Shown: positions 49,866 to 59,874, numbered from the stretch's first letter. The stretch: DNA of 64,000 bases from Candidatus Dadabacteria bacterium (GCA_009840385.1 VXNX01000013.1:62001-126000); one strand, 5' to 3'. Program-made: numbers and translations. Notes: generated by a model from the sequence alone, not told the origin.

Positions 49866-51619
49866 CTCGTCTCAACCTTGTCCTTCATATCCTCCGACAT
49901 CTCTATTACCGGGGGATACCACTGTTTTATGGTGGCGTCGATTCCCATCCTGCCGTCGTAAACGACTGCCGAACCACGAAGTTCCGTATGTTCGAACAGA
50001 ACATCCAGGTAAGGATCGAACCTAGTAAAGATACCCCAGATAAGTTCCGTGTCATCAGTTAAATCTATATCCGGGCTCACAAGGGCGATTATGCGCACCC
50101 CCTCAAGACCCGGAGTATCGAACAGTCTGCGTATCATCTCCTTGGGATCGGTCCGGGATTCATCCATCCGGACGACGCAGAAACCTCCCGAAAGAAGTCT
50201 GAATCCCGTTATCTCCGGATGTTTTTCCCTAGGATCGGGAACCTCCTTGGCGTAGGTTTTTCTCTCGGGGGAGTTTTTCCTTACTGCGTTTATTCCCATC
50301 TTGCTTCCCACGTTAAACTTGTTGCTCGTAAAATCAAGGGTGTCCAAGGGGGCCCACTGTATCATGAGGAAATCCTCCCTGGGATCGAAGTTCTCCCCAA
50401 TTTCGTGAAGCACTGCCGAGAAATCCCTCGGGTTAACGTCGCCTGAAACGCAGACCATGCACTTTGTGAGAAGCAGCTGCCCAGTTCCCCAGAGGGCCAG
50501 CATTGCCTTTATCCCACCCTTGGGATAGCGCTCATCGACGGAAACAGCGAGAAGGTTGTGAAATCCCGCCTCGGGATACGCCCACATGTCCTTTACCTCG
50601 GGCTGTATTATTCTTATAAGAGGGGAGAACATCTCGCCGGCGGCAATCCCAAGGTAGACATCCTCCTGCGGGGGCTTGCCAACCACGATGGAAGGGTACA
50701 CGGGGTTTTTCCTGTGGGTTATTTCGCTCAGGTTAAAAACGGGGAAATCGGCCTCCATCGAGTAGTGACCGAAATGATCTCCGAAGGGTCCTTCCTGCCT
50801 CAGCACGTCCCTCGGAACGGAACCCTCAAGTACGAATTCCGCGTCGGCCGGAACATGAAGCGAGATGCTTTTTCCTTTTACCATAGGCATCGGGCTTCCG
50901 CGAAGATAGCTCGCAAACGCAAGTTCATCCATGCCATCAGGGAGCGGAGCGACCGCGGAAAAGATCATCCTGGGATCTCCCCCGAGAATCACCGCGGCTT
51001 CGAGGTCCCTTCCCAGTTTTTTCGCCTCGTGGTAGTGCGCAGCTCCTCCCTTGTGCGCATGCCAGTGCATCCCGGTGGTCCTCCGGTCATATACCTGAAG
51101 CCTGTAAATCCCGAGGTTTCTTGAACCCGTAGCGGGATCCCTAGTTAGCACCAGACCAAACGTCACGAACTTTCCCCCGTCGCGCGGCCAGCATTTCATC
51201 ACTGGAAGTCTTGAGAGGTCAGGTTCGGTTTCAACCTGCTGAACATCGCCGCGCTTCACCTTCTTAGTTCTCATGGAAAGCAAGCCGGTGGCCTTGGGAA
51301 GCACGGAAAAAATCCCCTGTATTGAGGGAGGGTTAACCTTGCGGAATATCTCGACAAGCTCCTCGCCGACGTCCGACGGTCTTCTGCCGAGAGCAAGCTC
51401 CACCCTCTGCTCGGTTCCGAAAAGATTGATTACAAGAGGAAAATCCGATCCTTCCACGTTTTCAAACAGAAGGGCAGGACCACCTTCCCTAACGGTTCGG
51501 GAAGCTATCTCCGTTATTTCAAGCTCAGGTGAGACTTCGGTTTTTATTCTCTTGAGATCGCCTATGCTTTCAAGATGGCTTATAAAACTCGCTAGATTGG
51601 AAAAACCTTTTGGGGGCAT
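49844..51619 (-). CDS. ubiD: UbiD-family decarboxylase for menaquinone (MqnL-like)
   Basis: 591 residues. The UbiD catalytic region E-G-P-F-G-D-H-F-G-H-Y is followed by typical prFMN/metal-binding text, including NLGIYRLQVYDRRTTGMHWH. UbiD enzymes use prenylated FMN to decarboxylate aromatic acids; in futalosine organisms MqnL decarboxylates the 6-carboxylate precursor. It is longer than E. coli UbiD (about 497) by a C-terminal extension ending in the mqnE overlap. It sits between ubiX and mqnE, with 9 nt to ubiX. Confidence 0.92.
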   Translation of the reverse strand: MPPKGFSNLASFISHLESIGDLKRIKTEVSPELEITEIASRTVREGGPALLFENVEGSDFPLVINLFGTEQRVELALGRRPSDVGEELVEIFRKVNPPSIQGIFSVLPKATGLLSMRTKKVKRGDVQQVETEPDLSRLPVMKCWPRDGGKFVTFGLVLTRDPATGSRNLGIYRLQVYDRRTTGMHWHAHKGGAAHYHEAKKLGRDLEAAVILGGDPRMIFSAVAPLPDGMDELAFASYLRGSPMPMVKGKSISLHVPADAEFVLEGSVPRDVLRQEGPFGDHFGHYSMEADFPVFNLSEITHRKNPVYPSIVVGKPPQEDVYLGIAAGEMFSPLIRIIQPEVKDMWAYPEAGFHNLLAVSVDERYPKGGIKAMLALWGTGQLLLTKCMVCVSGDVNPRDFSAVLHEIGENFDPREDFLMIQWAPLDTLDFTSNKFNVGSKMGINAVRKNSPERKTYAKEVPDPREKHPEITGFRLLSGGFCVVRMDESRTDPKEMIRRLFDTPGLEGVRIIALVSPDIDLTDDTELIWGIFTRFDPYLDVLFEHTELRGSAVVYDGRMGIDATIKQWYPPVIEMSEDMKDKVETRWSEYWS

Positions 51620-51628
51620 GGGAAAAAA

Positions 51629-52180
51629 CTACTCCAGTTCGTCCCTTTTCCATCCCCTGCCGGTATCGACGCCGACGAGGCCTAAGAGCTTGTCCACGTA
51701 TCCGCTCACCACATCGGAGATCGATTCGGCGCCCATGTAGTCAGTCGGAGAAATCGGCGCGATCACTACTCCCTCGCGGGAGAGCCGAAGAGCGTTCTCA
51801 AGGGCGATTGTGCCAAGCGGGGTTTCCCTGAGGGCGATTATAAGCCTTCTTTTTTCCTTGAGGGCGACGGCGGCTATTCTGGTTATGAGCGTGTCGGCTA
51901 TGCCGTTTGCGATCTTGGCAAGCGTTGATACCGAACACGGTACTATGACCATAGAATCGAAATGGTTGCTCCCCGAGGAAAAAGGCGACGCGAGGTCTGA
52001 ATCGCTGTAAATATCGGTTACCCAGGGACGCAGTTCCTCAACCTTGAGGCCGAGTTCCTCGTGAAGAACCCTCTTTCCCCATTTGCTTGCCACCAGATAT
52101 TTCTCGTCGGGACACCTTCTTAGAAAATCAACCCCGTAAGCAACCCCCGACGCCCCGGTAATTCCGACTATGGTTCTCAT
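51629..52180 (-). CDS. ubiX: Flavin prenyltransferase UbiX (MqnM-like)
   Basis: 183 residues with GITGASGVAYGVDFLR, MVIVPCSVSTLAKIANGIAD and LIIALRETPLGTIALEN. UbiX makes prenyl-FMN for the UbiD enzyme next door. It is 9 nt upstream of ubiD and 2 nt downstream of the prenyltransferase, a tight operon. Confidence 0.96.
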   Translation of the reverse strand: MRTIVGITGASGVAYGVDFLRRCPDEKYLVASKWGKRVLHEELGLKVEELRPWVTDIYSDSDLASPFSSGSNHFDSMVIVPCSVSTLAKIANGIADTLITRIAAVALKEKRRLIIALRETPLGTIALENALRLSREGVVIAPISPTDYMGAESISDVVSGYVDKLLGLVGVDTGRGWKRDELE

Positions 52181-52182
52181 TA

Positions 52183-53025
52183 TTAAGGTAAGTATATACC
52201 CGCGAGAGTGAAAAATAAAACCGCAAAACCTATGAGAATATTGGTTCTGAAAAAAGCGGAATCAACCTGCCCGAAGCTTCCGTGTTCAAGGTAAAGCAGG
52301 TAGCCGCAGAGCAAAAGCGGCAAAAGCGCAGACAGGGTCCGGAACGAAAGAATATAGAGAAACACGAGGCAGGCGAACGAAAGCAGGTGAGAGACCCTCG
52401 AGACAAGCAGCGCCTTCTGTCTGCCGAAACGAGCAACAAGCGAGTAAATTCCGCGGCGGCGGTCAAACTCCTCGTCGGCCGTGGCGTATATTATGTCAAA
52501 ACCCGAAATCCAGAGGAAAGTGAAACCCGAGAGCACAACTGCCGGAAGCATCTCCTCGAAGGAGCACTTAACGGCAAGCCATCCGCCAAGCGGACCGAGC
52601 GCAAGGGAGAGTCCCACGCCGAAATGACAGAGGCTGGTAAATCTCTTCATTAACGGATAGACGGTAAACGCCACAAGCGGAAGCGGCGAGAGAAAGAATA
52701 CAAGCGGACATATGAGATAGGCGGAGACAAAGTAAAGCAGGGCCCCCGCGGCCGCCACGGCCAAAGCCTCGACCATGCTCATCTTGCCCGAGGGAAGCTC
52801 TCTCTGAGTGGTTCTCGGGTTCTCCCGGTCTATTTCCCGGTCAAAAATCCTGTTAAGCGCAAGCGCGGCGGTCCTCGCCCCCGTTCCCGCGAGCACTATC
52901 AGCACAAAAAGCCGGGCACTGAATATCCCGCCGGCGGCAAGAAAAGCTCCCGCGAAAATGACCGGAAGTGAAAAAAACGTATGTTCTATTCTAAGAAATC
53001 CCGAGAGATTCTTTAAAAAAGCCAT
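52183..53025 (-). CDS. ubiA: UbiA-family prenyltransferase (MqnP-like)
   Basis: 280 residues, about eight TM helices. The first Asp-rich motif is NRIFDREIDRENPRTTQREL and the second is TADEEFDRRRGIYSL. It attaches a polyprenyl chain to the aromatic precursor; with mqnE and ubiD/ubiX next to it the substrate is likely the futalosine-pathway naphthoate. It is the first gene of the menaquinone group. Confidence 0.93.
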   Translation of the reverse strand: MAFLKNLSGFLRIEHTFFSLPVIFAGAFLAAGGIFSARLFVLIVLAGTGARTAALALNRIFDREIDRENPRTTQRELPSGKMSMVEALAVAAAGALLYFVSAYLICPLVFFLSPLPLVAFTVYPLMKRFTSLCHFGVGLSLALGPLGGWLAVKCSFEEMLPAVVLSGFTFLWISGFDIIYATADEEFDRRRGIYSLVARFGRQKALLVSRVSHLLSFACLVFLYILSFRTLSALLPLLLCGYLLYLEHGSFGQVDSAFFRTNILIGFAVLFFTLAGIYLP

Positions 53026-53202
53026 TGCTTGATACGGAATCCTACTGAATGTTTCGTCTGCGCGGACGATCTTCCGGGCGGATAGTCACCCGCAGAGAAC
53101 GTGTCCGCAGCTTACTTTGCCTGTCATCTAAAATAACAGTAATCTTCTCAAACACACGGGAAATTTCAATGAAAATCAACATTTTGAGCCTGGAAACAAA
53201 CG

Positions 53203-53889
53203 ATGGAAACATGTGAAGCGCTTGTTTTAAGGAAATCAAGTTACGGGGAAGCCGATCTCCTGGTAACCCTTTTCTCAAGGGAACTCGGGAAATTCAGGGC
53301 GCTTGCCAAAAACGCGAAAAAAAGCCGAAAGCGCTTCGGGGGACGTCTCGATTTCTTTAACCGCCTGGCAATCGAAGTAACCCTGAACAAGGGAAGATTC
53401 AATCTCATCGGGGACGTGACACTTAAAAAAAGCTACAGGGAGATAACGGAATCCGTTGACTCTTTCGTCGTGGCAACCCGAATTCTCGAGCTGCTCGATT
53501 TCCTAACCCCCGAACAGGAACCCGGAGGCGAACTGTTCGACCTTGCGGCAGAAACCTTGGGGCTTCTCTCGGAAAAACGGGAACCGTATTCTGTTTTTCT
53601 CGTTTTCTTCCTTCGAGCGCTTACCCTTTGCGGTTACAGACCCGATTTGCGCTTTGACAGGGAAAAAGACATCGCGGGGTTTGACGTTGAGAACGGAAAA
53701 CTCGGCAATCTTGAGAAAACACGCGGGAAAAGAAACGTCTACCCCTTCCACATGGACATAATGAGACACCCGGAAATCATGGACGCAAACCTGGAGAAGG
53801 TAAAAAATAACATAAGGGTTCTCACGAGATACGCCGAATACCGCACCGGAAGACATCTTGAAAAAACCGGGTTTGCTGACGAAACCTAA
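53203..53889 (+). CDS. recO: DNA repair protein RecO
   Basis: 228 residues. The N-terminal OB-fold has METCEALVLRKSSYGEADLL and LFSRELGKFRALAKNAKKSR, followed by the helical RecO domain. The zinc-finger Cys seen in many RecO proteins are absent; only one Cys lies near GYRPDL. RecO anneals ssDNA and loads RecA with RecR. It is divergent from the ubiA gene. Confidence 0.9.
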   Translation: METCEALVLRKSSYGEADLLVTLFSRELGKFRALAKNAKKSRKRFGGRLDFFNRLAIEVTLNKGRFNLIGDVTLKKSYREITESVDSFVVATRILELLDFLTPEQEPGGELFDLAAETLGLLSEKREPYSVFLVFFLRALTLCGYRPDLRFDREKDIAGFDVENGKLGNLEKTRGKRNVYPFHMDIMRHPEIMDANLEKVKNNIRVLTRYAEYRTGRHLEKTGFADET

Positions 53890-53925
53890 GCATGAAACAC
53901 GAAGTCTCCGCCGAAGGCCCCCTGA

Positions 53926-55104
53926 TCAGGTCCTGTAATCGGAATTGATCGAGACGTACTTGTGGCTGAGATCGCTTGTGAGAATCGAGTAGGCCGCTTC
54001 CCCTTCCCCGAGACTAAGTGTCACGGTAAAGGACGGTTTTTTGAACACGGAGGCAAACCTTGATTCCGGTTTAGATCTTACCCCTTTTGAAAATACCTCT
54101 ATTCCGCCAAAATAAAGCTTTATTTTTTCCGGATCGAATTTCACGCCGGCCCTTCCGGCGGCCGCCACTATCCTTCCCCAGTTCGCGTCCTCTCCGTAAA
54201 ACGCGGTCTTAACGAGCTGGGAAGTGGCTATCGTCCTTGCGATCTTCTCGGCGTCTCTCTCGGTCTTGGCTTCCGTAACATTGATCCTGACGGCCTTAGT
54301 AGCTCCTTCGCCGTCGCTTACTATCATCTCGGCGATCTCTCCGCATAAAGACGAAAGCACGTCTACGAACCTGCCGTAATCCCCGCTTTTCTCCGTAATC
54401 TGCTTGTTTCCCAGAACTCCGTTTGCAAGGATGAAAACGGAGTCGTTGGGGGAAGTGTCCCCGTCAACAGTTATGGCGTTAAAAGAACCGCCTGCCGTTG
54501 CCACAAGAGCTTTTGAAAGAGCTTTCCGCTGAATATTAAGGTCAGTCATTATAAAACAGAGCATGGTCGCCATGTTAGGACATATCATCCCCGCCCCCTT
54601 GCCGATAGCCGAGACGGTAGCGGTCTTTTCTCCCACGGCAAGCTGCCTTGATGCGTACTTGGGAAAGGAGTCGGTCGTCATGATGGCTTCGGCCGCCTCG
54701 CGTAAATTGTCTTCTCCAAGACCCTTTATGAGCCTAGGAATGGACTTTTTGATTTTCCCGACGCGCAGCCGTTCCCCTGTAACCCCGGTTGACGAAGGGA
54801 TCACGAGCGATTCATCTATACCGAGCCGCCCCGAGAGCGTATCTGCAATTTCAAGTGAGTCTTCATAGCCCTTTTGACCCGTGAAGGCGTTAGCATTTAC
54901 GCTGTTTATTATTAGCGCCTGGCAGAGCCCGCCTGCGATTCTCTCCTGCCCAACAAGCACGGGGGCGCCTTTTATCAGGTTTTTCGTGAATATGGCGGAC
55001 GCGTGGGCCGGAACCGTTGAGAATATAAGCGCCAGGTCCCTCTTTTCGTCTTTCCTAAGCCCGGCGGATACGCCGCTTAGCAGAAATCCCGGTACGTTTT
55101 TCAT
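53926..55104 (-). CDS. argJ: Bifunctional ornithine acetyltransferase / N-acetylglutamate synthase
   Basis: 392 residues with PSSTGVTGERLRVGKI and the autoprocessing region GAGMICPNMATML, where Thr starts the beta chain. NAITVDGDTSPNDSV and the terminal YVSINSDYRT are family typical. ArgJ carries out the acetyl cycle of arginine synthesis. Convergent with recO. Confidence 0.96.
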   Translation of the reverse strand: MKNVPGFLLSGVSAGLRKDEKRDLALIFSTVPAHASAIFTKNLIKGAPVLVGQERIAGGLCQALIINSVNANAFTGQKGYEDSLEIADTLSGRLGIDESLVIPSSTGVTGERLRVGKIKKSIPRLIKGLGEDNLREAAEAIMTTDSFPKYASRQLAVGEKTATVSAIGKGAGMICPNMATMLCFIMTDLNIQRKALSKALVATAGGSFNAITVDGDTSPNDSVFILANGVLGNKQITEKSGDYGRFVDVLSSLCGEIAEMIVSDGEGATKAVRINVTEAKTERDAEKIARTIATSQLVKTAFYGEDANWGRIVAAAGRAGVKFDPEKIKLYFGGIEVFSKGVRSKPESRFASVFKKPSFTVTLSLGEGEAAYSILTSDLSHKYVSINSDYRT

Positions 55105-55216
55105 AGGGGAATTATATACAAACTATGCTGTCTACGGAATAAAAACCGGAACCAAGCCGCAATGACCACCGCAAGAAAGACTCAAGGTCCGGTCTCCCTT
55201 AACGCTTCTCTGCGGT

Positions 55217-56323
55217 TCACCGGTGGTCGGAACCTGTAATCTCGCTTATGTCGCTGATTCCGTTTTTATCCATGAACCGGAGAAGCCCCCTGTTTATCAA
55301 GTTCGCAACCGAAAGCCCCTCTCCGCGAAGACCCGTAACCACCTGGAGGGCTCTTGCGCCCGCACAAAGCTTCTCAAGCGCAGAAGCGGTGTCGCAAACG
55401 CCCCCGACCCCGATTATCTCAAGCTCCCCGCCAGTAGTACGGTAAATGTGGGAAATAATCGACGTTGAAAGCGACCTGTACTCAGGATCGTTTCCGCTTA
55501 TTCCCCCGGGAAGACCTTCCCACTTCGCGCCGTATTTCGCCTTGAGGGCCCGGTTGTCACTCGTATTGGTAGCGATTACGCCCGAAATCCCGGAATCGAT
55601 CACGACCCTAAGGAGGTCATCGATCGCCTCCAGGGAAAGATCCGGGGAGATTTTTACAAATAATGGTTTCCCCACGCCCGAGGAATCCACGAGTGACTCC
55701 GTTACCGCACATATTATCTCCCCAAGGCGCCCTCCGTCCTGAAGCTTCCTGAGCCCCGGGGTGTTCGGGGAACTCACGTTTATGGCGAAGTAGGCAGCGT
55801 CGGAACGGAATTTCCGCGCGACGGCGGCGTAAGCCCGCGGAGCGTCTTCATGGCTTGTGTCAGAGTTTATGCCCAGGTTTATTCCCACGGGCGTATCGAG
55901 ACGGCCATACCACCTGAGGTTCTCTAAAACAGCGTCCATCCCCGGGCTGTTAAGGCCAAGAGAATTAAGGCACACATCGGGGGTTACCATGAACTGCCTG
56001 GGCTTGGGATTTCCCCTCTGGGGCCTCTCGACGACCGAACCCACCTCGACTCCCGCAAACCCAAGAGAGTAAAGCGCTCGAAGCGCTTTCCCGGTCTTGT
56101 CCCATCCGGCGCCCACGATAAGCGGGTTCTCAAAAGGCACCCCGGCGACCGTAACGCCAAGTCTCTTGTCCCTGACCCTAGCCCCGCCGCTTGCGGCGAA
56201 CTCAAGGAGTCTCAAAGTGAGGCCCGAGAACTCGCAGAGGTGCATGAGTTCCTTTACGTTATGGTGCCACGTTTCTGAATCGAGACGGTCAAGAACCGGC
56301 CTTAGAAAAGTTTTATAGATCAT
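55217..56323 (-). CDS. pyrD: Dihydroorotate dehydrogenase, class 2 (quinone-linked)
   Basis: 368 residues. An N-terminal membrane-associated helix (MIYKTFLRPVLDRLDSETWH) marks class 2. Catalytic Ser is in FAINVSSPNTPGLRKLQ, with VKISPDLS, ATNTS and IIGVGGV for FMN binding. It oxidises dihydroorotate with electrons passed to quinone, here presumably the menaquinone made by the neighbouring mqn genes. Confidence 0.95.
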   Translation of the reverse strand: MIYKTFLRPVLDRLDSETWHHNVKELMHLCEFSGLTLRLLEFAASGGARVRDKRLGVTVAGVPFENPLIVGAGWDKTGKALRALYSLGFAGVEVGSVVERPQRGNPKPRQFMVTPDVCLNSLGLNSPGMDAVLENLRWYGRLDTPVGINLGINSDTSHEDAPRAYAAVARKFRSDAAYFAINVSSPNTPGLRKLQDGGRLGEIICAVTESLVDSSGVGKPLFVKISPDLSLEAIDDLLRVVIDSGISGVIATNTSDNRALKAKYGAKWEGLPGGISGNDPEYRSLSTSIISHIYRTTGGELEIIGVGGVCDTASALEKLCAGARALQVVTGLRGEGLSVANLINRGLLRFMDKNGISDISEITGSDHR

Positions 56324-56394
56324 GCCTTTTGGAGAATTTTATCCGAACAAGGCGTCGGCAGGCAAAACCGGACCCGGAACTAGGCACGTGCGGG

Positions 56395-57495
56395 TCAGAC
56401 GTTGAACCTGAAAAACATGACGTCCCCGTCGCAGACCTCGTAATCCTTTCCCTCAAGCCTCATTTTTCCGGCTTCCCTTACCATCTGCTCGGAACCTTCC
56501 CTCACGTAGTCCTCGTAGGATATGGTCTCGGCCCTTATGAAGCCCCTTTCGAAATCGCTGTGGATAATCCCGGCAGCCTGGGGCGCCTTGGTTCCCCGCT
56601 TGACCGTCCACGCCCTTACTTCTTTCGGCCCCGTGGTGAAATAGGTAAGAAGCCCGAGATTCGAGTACGCGCAGTTAACAAGCCTGTCAAGACCGGAGTC
56701 GCAAAGCCCGAGCTCCTCCAGAAAAACCGCCTTCTCCTCGTCCCCAAGTTCGGATATCTCGGCCTCTATCTTGGCCGAAACAATGATAACATCATCTCCC
56801 GCGCCGCTCGCGTGCTCCCTCACCTTCTGAACCTCCACATTTCCTTCGGTCCCCGAAACTTCGTCCTCCGATACGTTACATACATAGATAACAGGCTTTG
56901 AACTCAGAAGAAAAAGCTCCCGCATAGTATCCGCACATTCCTCTCCGCCGGGAAAATCACGCGCGCGCCTCCCCGTCTCGATAAATTCTCTAAGAGATCT
57001 TACCGTCTCAAGCTCCCTGATTATGTCCCTGTCCCCGCTTTTAGACTGATTCGCGAGTCTTTCCTCCCTTTTCTCAACCGTTTCGAGGTCCTTGAGGATA
57101 AGTTCGTCCTCGATCGTGTGGATATCGCGGATGGCGTCAATTCCCTCCTCAACGTGAACAACGTTTTCATCCTCAAAACATCTGACTACGTGAAGTATTA
57201 GATCCACTTCCCTTATATGGGAGAGAAAAGCGTTTCCCCTGCCCTTTCCCTCAGAAGCTCCCTTCACGAGCCCCGCGATGTCAACGATCTCTATGCTTGC
57301 GGGGACGGTCTTCGGGGGTTTTACGATATCCGAGATGGCATAAAGTCTGGGGTCCGGAACCCCGACCACCCCTATGTTAGGATCTATAGTGCAGAAAGGG
57401 AAGTTGGAGGCGTCCGCGTCCGCGTTTGTAAGCGCGTTAAAAAGAGTCGACTTCCCGACGTTCGGGAGTCCCACTATTCCGCATCGAAGTCCCAT
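56395..57495 (-). CDS. ychF: Ribosome-binding ATPase YchF
   Basis: 366 residues. The OBG-type P-loop is GLPNVGKSTLFNALT, with switch text VDIAGLVKGASEGKGRGN, the NxxE-type specificity region YVCNVSEDE and the TGS domain ending VCDGDVMFFRFNV. YchF binds ATP and the ribosome and is universally conserved. It lies next to the tRNA-His gene on the same strand. Confidence 0.96.
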   Translation of the reverse strand: MGLRCGIVGLPNVGKSTLFNALTNADADASNFPFCTIDPNIGVVGVPDPRLYAISDIVKPPKTVPASIEIVDIAGLVKGASEGKGRGNAFLSHIREVDLILHVVRCFEDENVVHVEEGIDAIRDIHTIEDELILKDLETVEKREERLANQSKSGDRDIIRELETVRSLREFIETGRRARDFPGGEECADTMRELFLLSSKPVIYVCNVSEDEVSGTEGNVEVQKVREHASGAGDDVIIVSAKIEAEISELGDEEKAVFLEELGLCDSGLDRLVNCAYSNLGLLTYFTTGPKEVRAWTVKRGTKAPQAAGIIHSDFERGFIRAETISYEDYVREGSEQMVREAGKMRLEGKDYEVCDGDVMFFRFNV

Positions 57496-57527
57496 TTGTC
57501 TTTAATTTTCCGCTGCCTGTGAGGAAA

Positions 57528-57606
57528 TGGGGTGGATGACCGGATTTGAACCGGCGACCTCTTGGGCCACAACCAAGTGCTCTAACCGGGCTGAGCTACA
57601 CCCACC
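57528..57606 (-). tRNA. tRNA-His (anticodon GTG)
   Basis: The reverse strand folds as a full cloverleaf. Its acceptor stem has an extra G at -1 pairing with C73, the hallmark of tRNA-His. The D arm is AGCTCAGCCCGGTTAGAGC, the anticodon stem CTTGG/CCAAG carries loop TTGTGGC with GTG, and the T arm is CCGGTTCAAATCCGG. The 3' CCA is encoded. Confidence 0.96.
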
Positions 57607-57842
57607 GTTGAAACTTTCATTTTCTATAGAAGTAAAAACCAAGCTTGCTAGTATACCGGCAACCCCATTAACAGACAAAATCGCCGGGAGAAAGTCCCCA
57701 GAAGCCCTGCGTCCGCTTTCGGCGCCACGGGGCAGGTCTCGATCGGCAAGCCGTCGCTGCCGGACAGACGGCGGGATCGTTTCTGCTTGCAGCTCAAACA
57801 CATGATTTCCAAAATCTGACCATTTTAGTATAGTATCTCGGC

Positions 57843-59603
57843 ATGTCTACCGACACTTCCACTTTGCGATCAGACGTCCGCTACGAACCTAACGACAGAC
57901 CGCCAACGCCACTGGTAGCCGGGCTGGGCCTGCAACTTGCCATTATCACCATATCGGGGATCGTCCTCACGCCGTTAATCGTGATCAAGGCGGCCGGCGG
58001 ATCTGAGACTTACATGATGTGGGCGGTATTCGCATCAGTCGTGATCAGCGGGGTCAGCACGATATTGCAGGCCGTCAGAGTTGGTCGAATCGGCGCAGGA
58101 TATGTCCTCCTGATGGGCACCTCCGGCGCATTCATCGCAATCTGTATTACCGCGATCGCGCAAGGCGGACCCGCAATGTTGGCGACGCTCGTCATTATCT
58201 CGTCTTTGTTTCAATTTGCCCTAGCGAGACGTCTTTCCCTCTTTCGCCGGATACTCACCCCCACAGTCGCAGGCACGGTAATCATGCTGATTTCCGTCAC
58301 CGTGATGCCAATAATTTTCGATCTCCTGGACAACGTTCAGGATGCCGCACATCCCCAGGCTGCCCCCCTCACTGCGCTTGCAACCGTACTTGTCATCACT
58401 GCCATCGCCCTCAAGGGCACCGGTGTATTTCGACTTTGGGCACCCGTAGCAGGCGTCATTATAGGATCCATTCTTGGCGGCTTTTTCGGAATTTACGACA
58501 CGGCACGCATTTCCGAGGCCGCCTGGATCGGGTTTCCGCAAGGAGGCTGGCCCGGCCTCGATCTGAGCTTTGGACCTATATTCTGGACGCTTCTGCCCGG
58601 GTTCATTTTTGTCACCCTGATTGGTGCAATCGAAACAGTTGGCGACTCCGTAGCAATTCAGCGCATTTCGTGGCGACGGCCGCGGGCCGTAGACTTTCGT
58701 TCCGTTCAGGGAGCCGTGGCTGCCGACGGGGTGGGCAACCTGCTATCCGGGTTCGCCGGCACGATTCCAAATACGACGTACTCGACCAGCGTATCGGTAA
58801 CGGAACTTACCGGAGTGGGAACCCGGACAGTCGGGACTGCTGCGGGCATCGTCTTTCTCATCTTGGCGTGCTTCCCCAAGGCACTCGCCGCAATTCTTGC
58901 AATTCCGAGTCCGGTGGCTGCCGGGTATCTAGCCATCCTGGTGGCCATGCTGTTTGTGGTCGGAATGAAGGTCGTCGTCCAGGACGGAATTGACTACCGC
59001 AAAGGCATGATTGCAGGAGTTTCATTCTGGGTAGGTGTCGGCTTTCAGAACGGCGTGATCTTCCCTGAGTATTTTGCTGAATTTGCCGGTGGCTTATTGC
59101 AGAACGGCATGACAGCAGGTGGCCTCACCGCTCTGCTCCTGACGCTTTTTGTTGAAGTCACTGAACCCCGGCGAAGACGCATAGAACTTCCGTTCCACAT
59201 TACGACATTGCCGAAAATCCGGGAGTTTCTGCGATCGTTTGCTTCCCACAGCAGTTGGGGGGAGGCAATGGCTAACCGCCTTGACGCCGCCAGTGAGGAA
59301 ACCCTGCTCACACTGCTTGAGCAGAAGACGACATCAGATCAGGAAGAACCCTTGCGGCGACTGCGCATTATTGCGCACAAGGAAGGCGACGAGGCTGTGC
59401 TTGAATTCGTTGCATCAGCCACTAAAGAGAATCTCGAAGACCAGATCGCGCTGCTAGGCGAGCGGGCTACGGAAGCCCCAACTGAACAAGATGTGTCTCT
59501 GCGACTGTTGCAACACATCGCCTCGTCGGTACAACATCAACAGTATTACGACACGGACATCGTCAAGATCCGCGTGAAGGCACCGGCTCCTTCATCCGAC
59601 TGA
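57843..59603 (+). CDS. NCS2-type purine/uracil permease with C-terminal GHKL-like domain
   Basis: 586 residues. The first 455 or so form a 14-TM NCS2 transporter: IVLTPLIVIKAAGG near TM1, an ETVGDSVAIQRISWR segment with the substrate-binding Glu, and IPNTTYSTSVSV in the second half. The substrate is a purine or uracil type base. The last 130 residues are soluble: LPKIREFLRSFASHSS, RLDAASEETLLTLLE, LRRLRIIAHKEGDEAVLEFV and DVSLRLLQHIASSV. This is the strand/helix pattern of an RsbW-like GHKL fold with the N-box Asn and G-boxes lost. That reading is an inference. It lies beside tRNA-His and does not match its neighbours in codon style. Confidence 0.82.
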   Translation: MSTDTSTLRSDVRYEPNDRPPTPLVAGLGLQLAIITISGIVLTPLIVIKAAGGSETYMMWAVFASVVISGVSTILQAVRVGRIGAGYVLLMGTSGAFIAICITAIAQGGPAMLATLVIISSLFQFALARRLSLFRRILTPTVAGTVIMLISVTVMPIIFDLLDNVQDAAHPQAAPLTALATVLVITAIALKGTGVFRLWAPVAGVIIGSILGGFFGIYDTARISEAAWIGFPQGGWPGLDLSFGPIFWTLLPGFIFVTLIGAIETVGDSVAIQRISWRRPRAVDFRSVQGAVAADGVGNLLSGFAGTIPNTTYSTSVSVTELTGVGTRTVGTAAGIVFLILACFPKALAAILAIPSPVAAGYLAILVAMLFVVGMKVVVQDGIDYRKGMIAGVSFWVGVGFQNGVIFPEYFAEFAGGLLQNGMTAGGLTALLLTLFVEVTEPRRRRIELPFHITTLPKIREFLRSFASHSSWGEAMANRLDAASEETLLTLLEQKTTSDQEEPLRRLRIIAHKEGDEAVLEFVASATKENLEDQIALLGERATEAPTEQDVSLRLLQHIASSVQHQQYYDTDIVKIRVKAPAPSSD

Positions 59604-59874
59604 GTGCTCAAAGGAAGAGCGCTCGAGGTTTTAGCTGTGTCAGCCGGGAAATACCGGCGTTCCCGACCGCCTGTCTTCCCCTATGAAGCTCACATACCGG
59701 CAGCTTAAAAAACCCCTTCTATACTCACCTGTATGATCCCGTTCAAAGTTAAAAAACCGCCGTTTTCCCCGACGCCCAACGGGTTCCGGCTGGGATATTT
59801 GATTTAATCGAGAACTTGTTTATACTAGGCTGTTTTTATTCAATCATAACAGGCATCCGAGGAGCGAATAACCA

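Noticed and set aside
57528-57606. tRNA-His as an island attachment site
   Set aside because: No integrase, no repeated 3' tRNA segment seen nearby, and the foreign-looking permease is on the 5' side.
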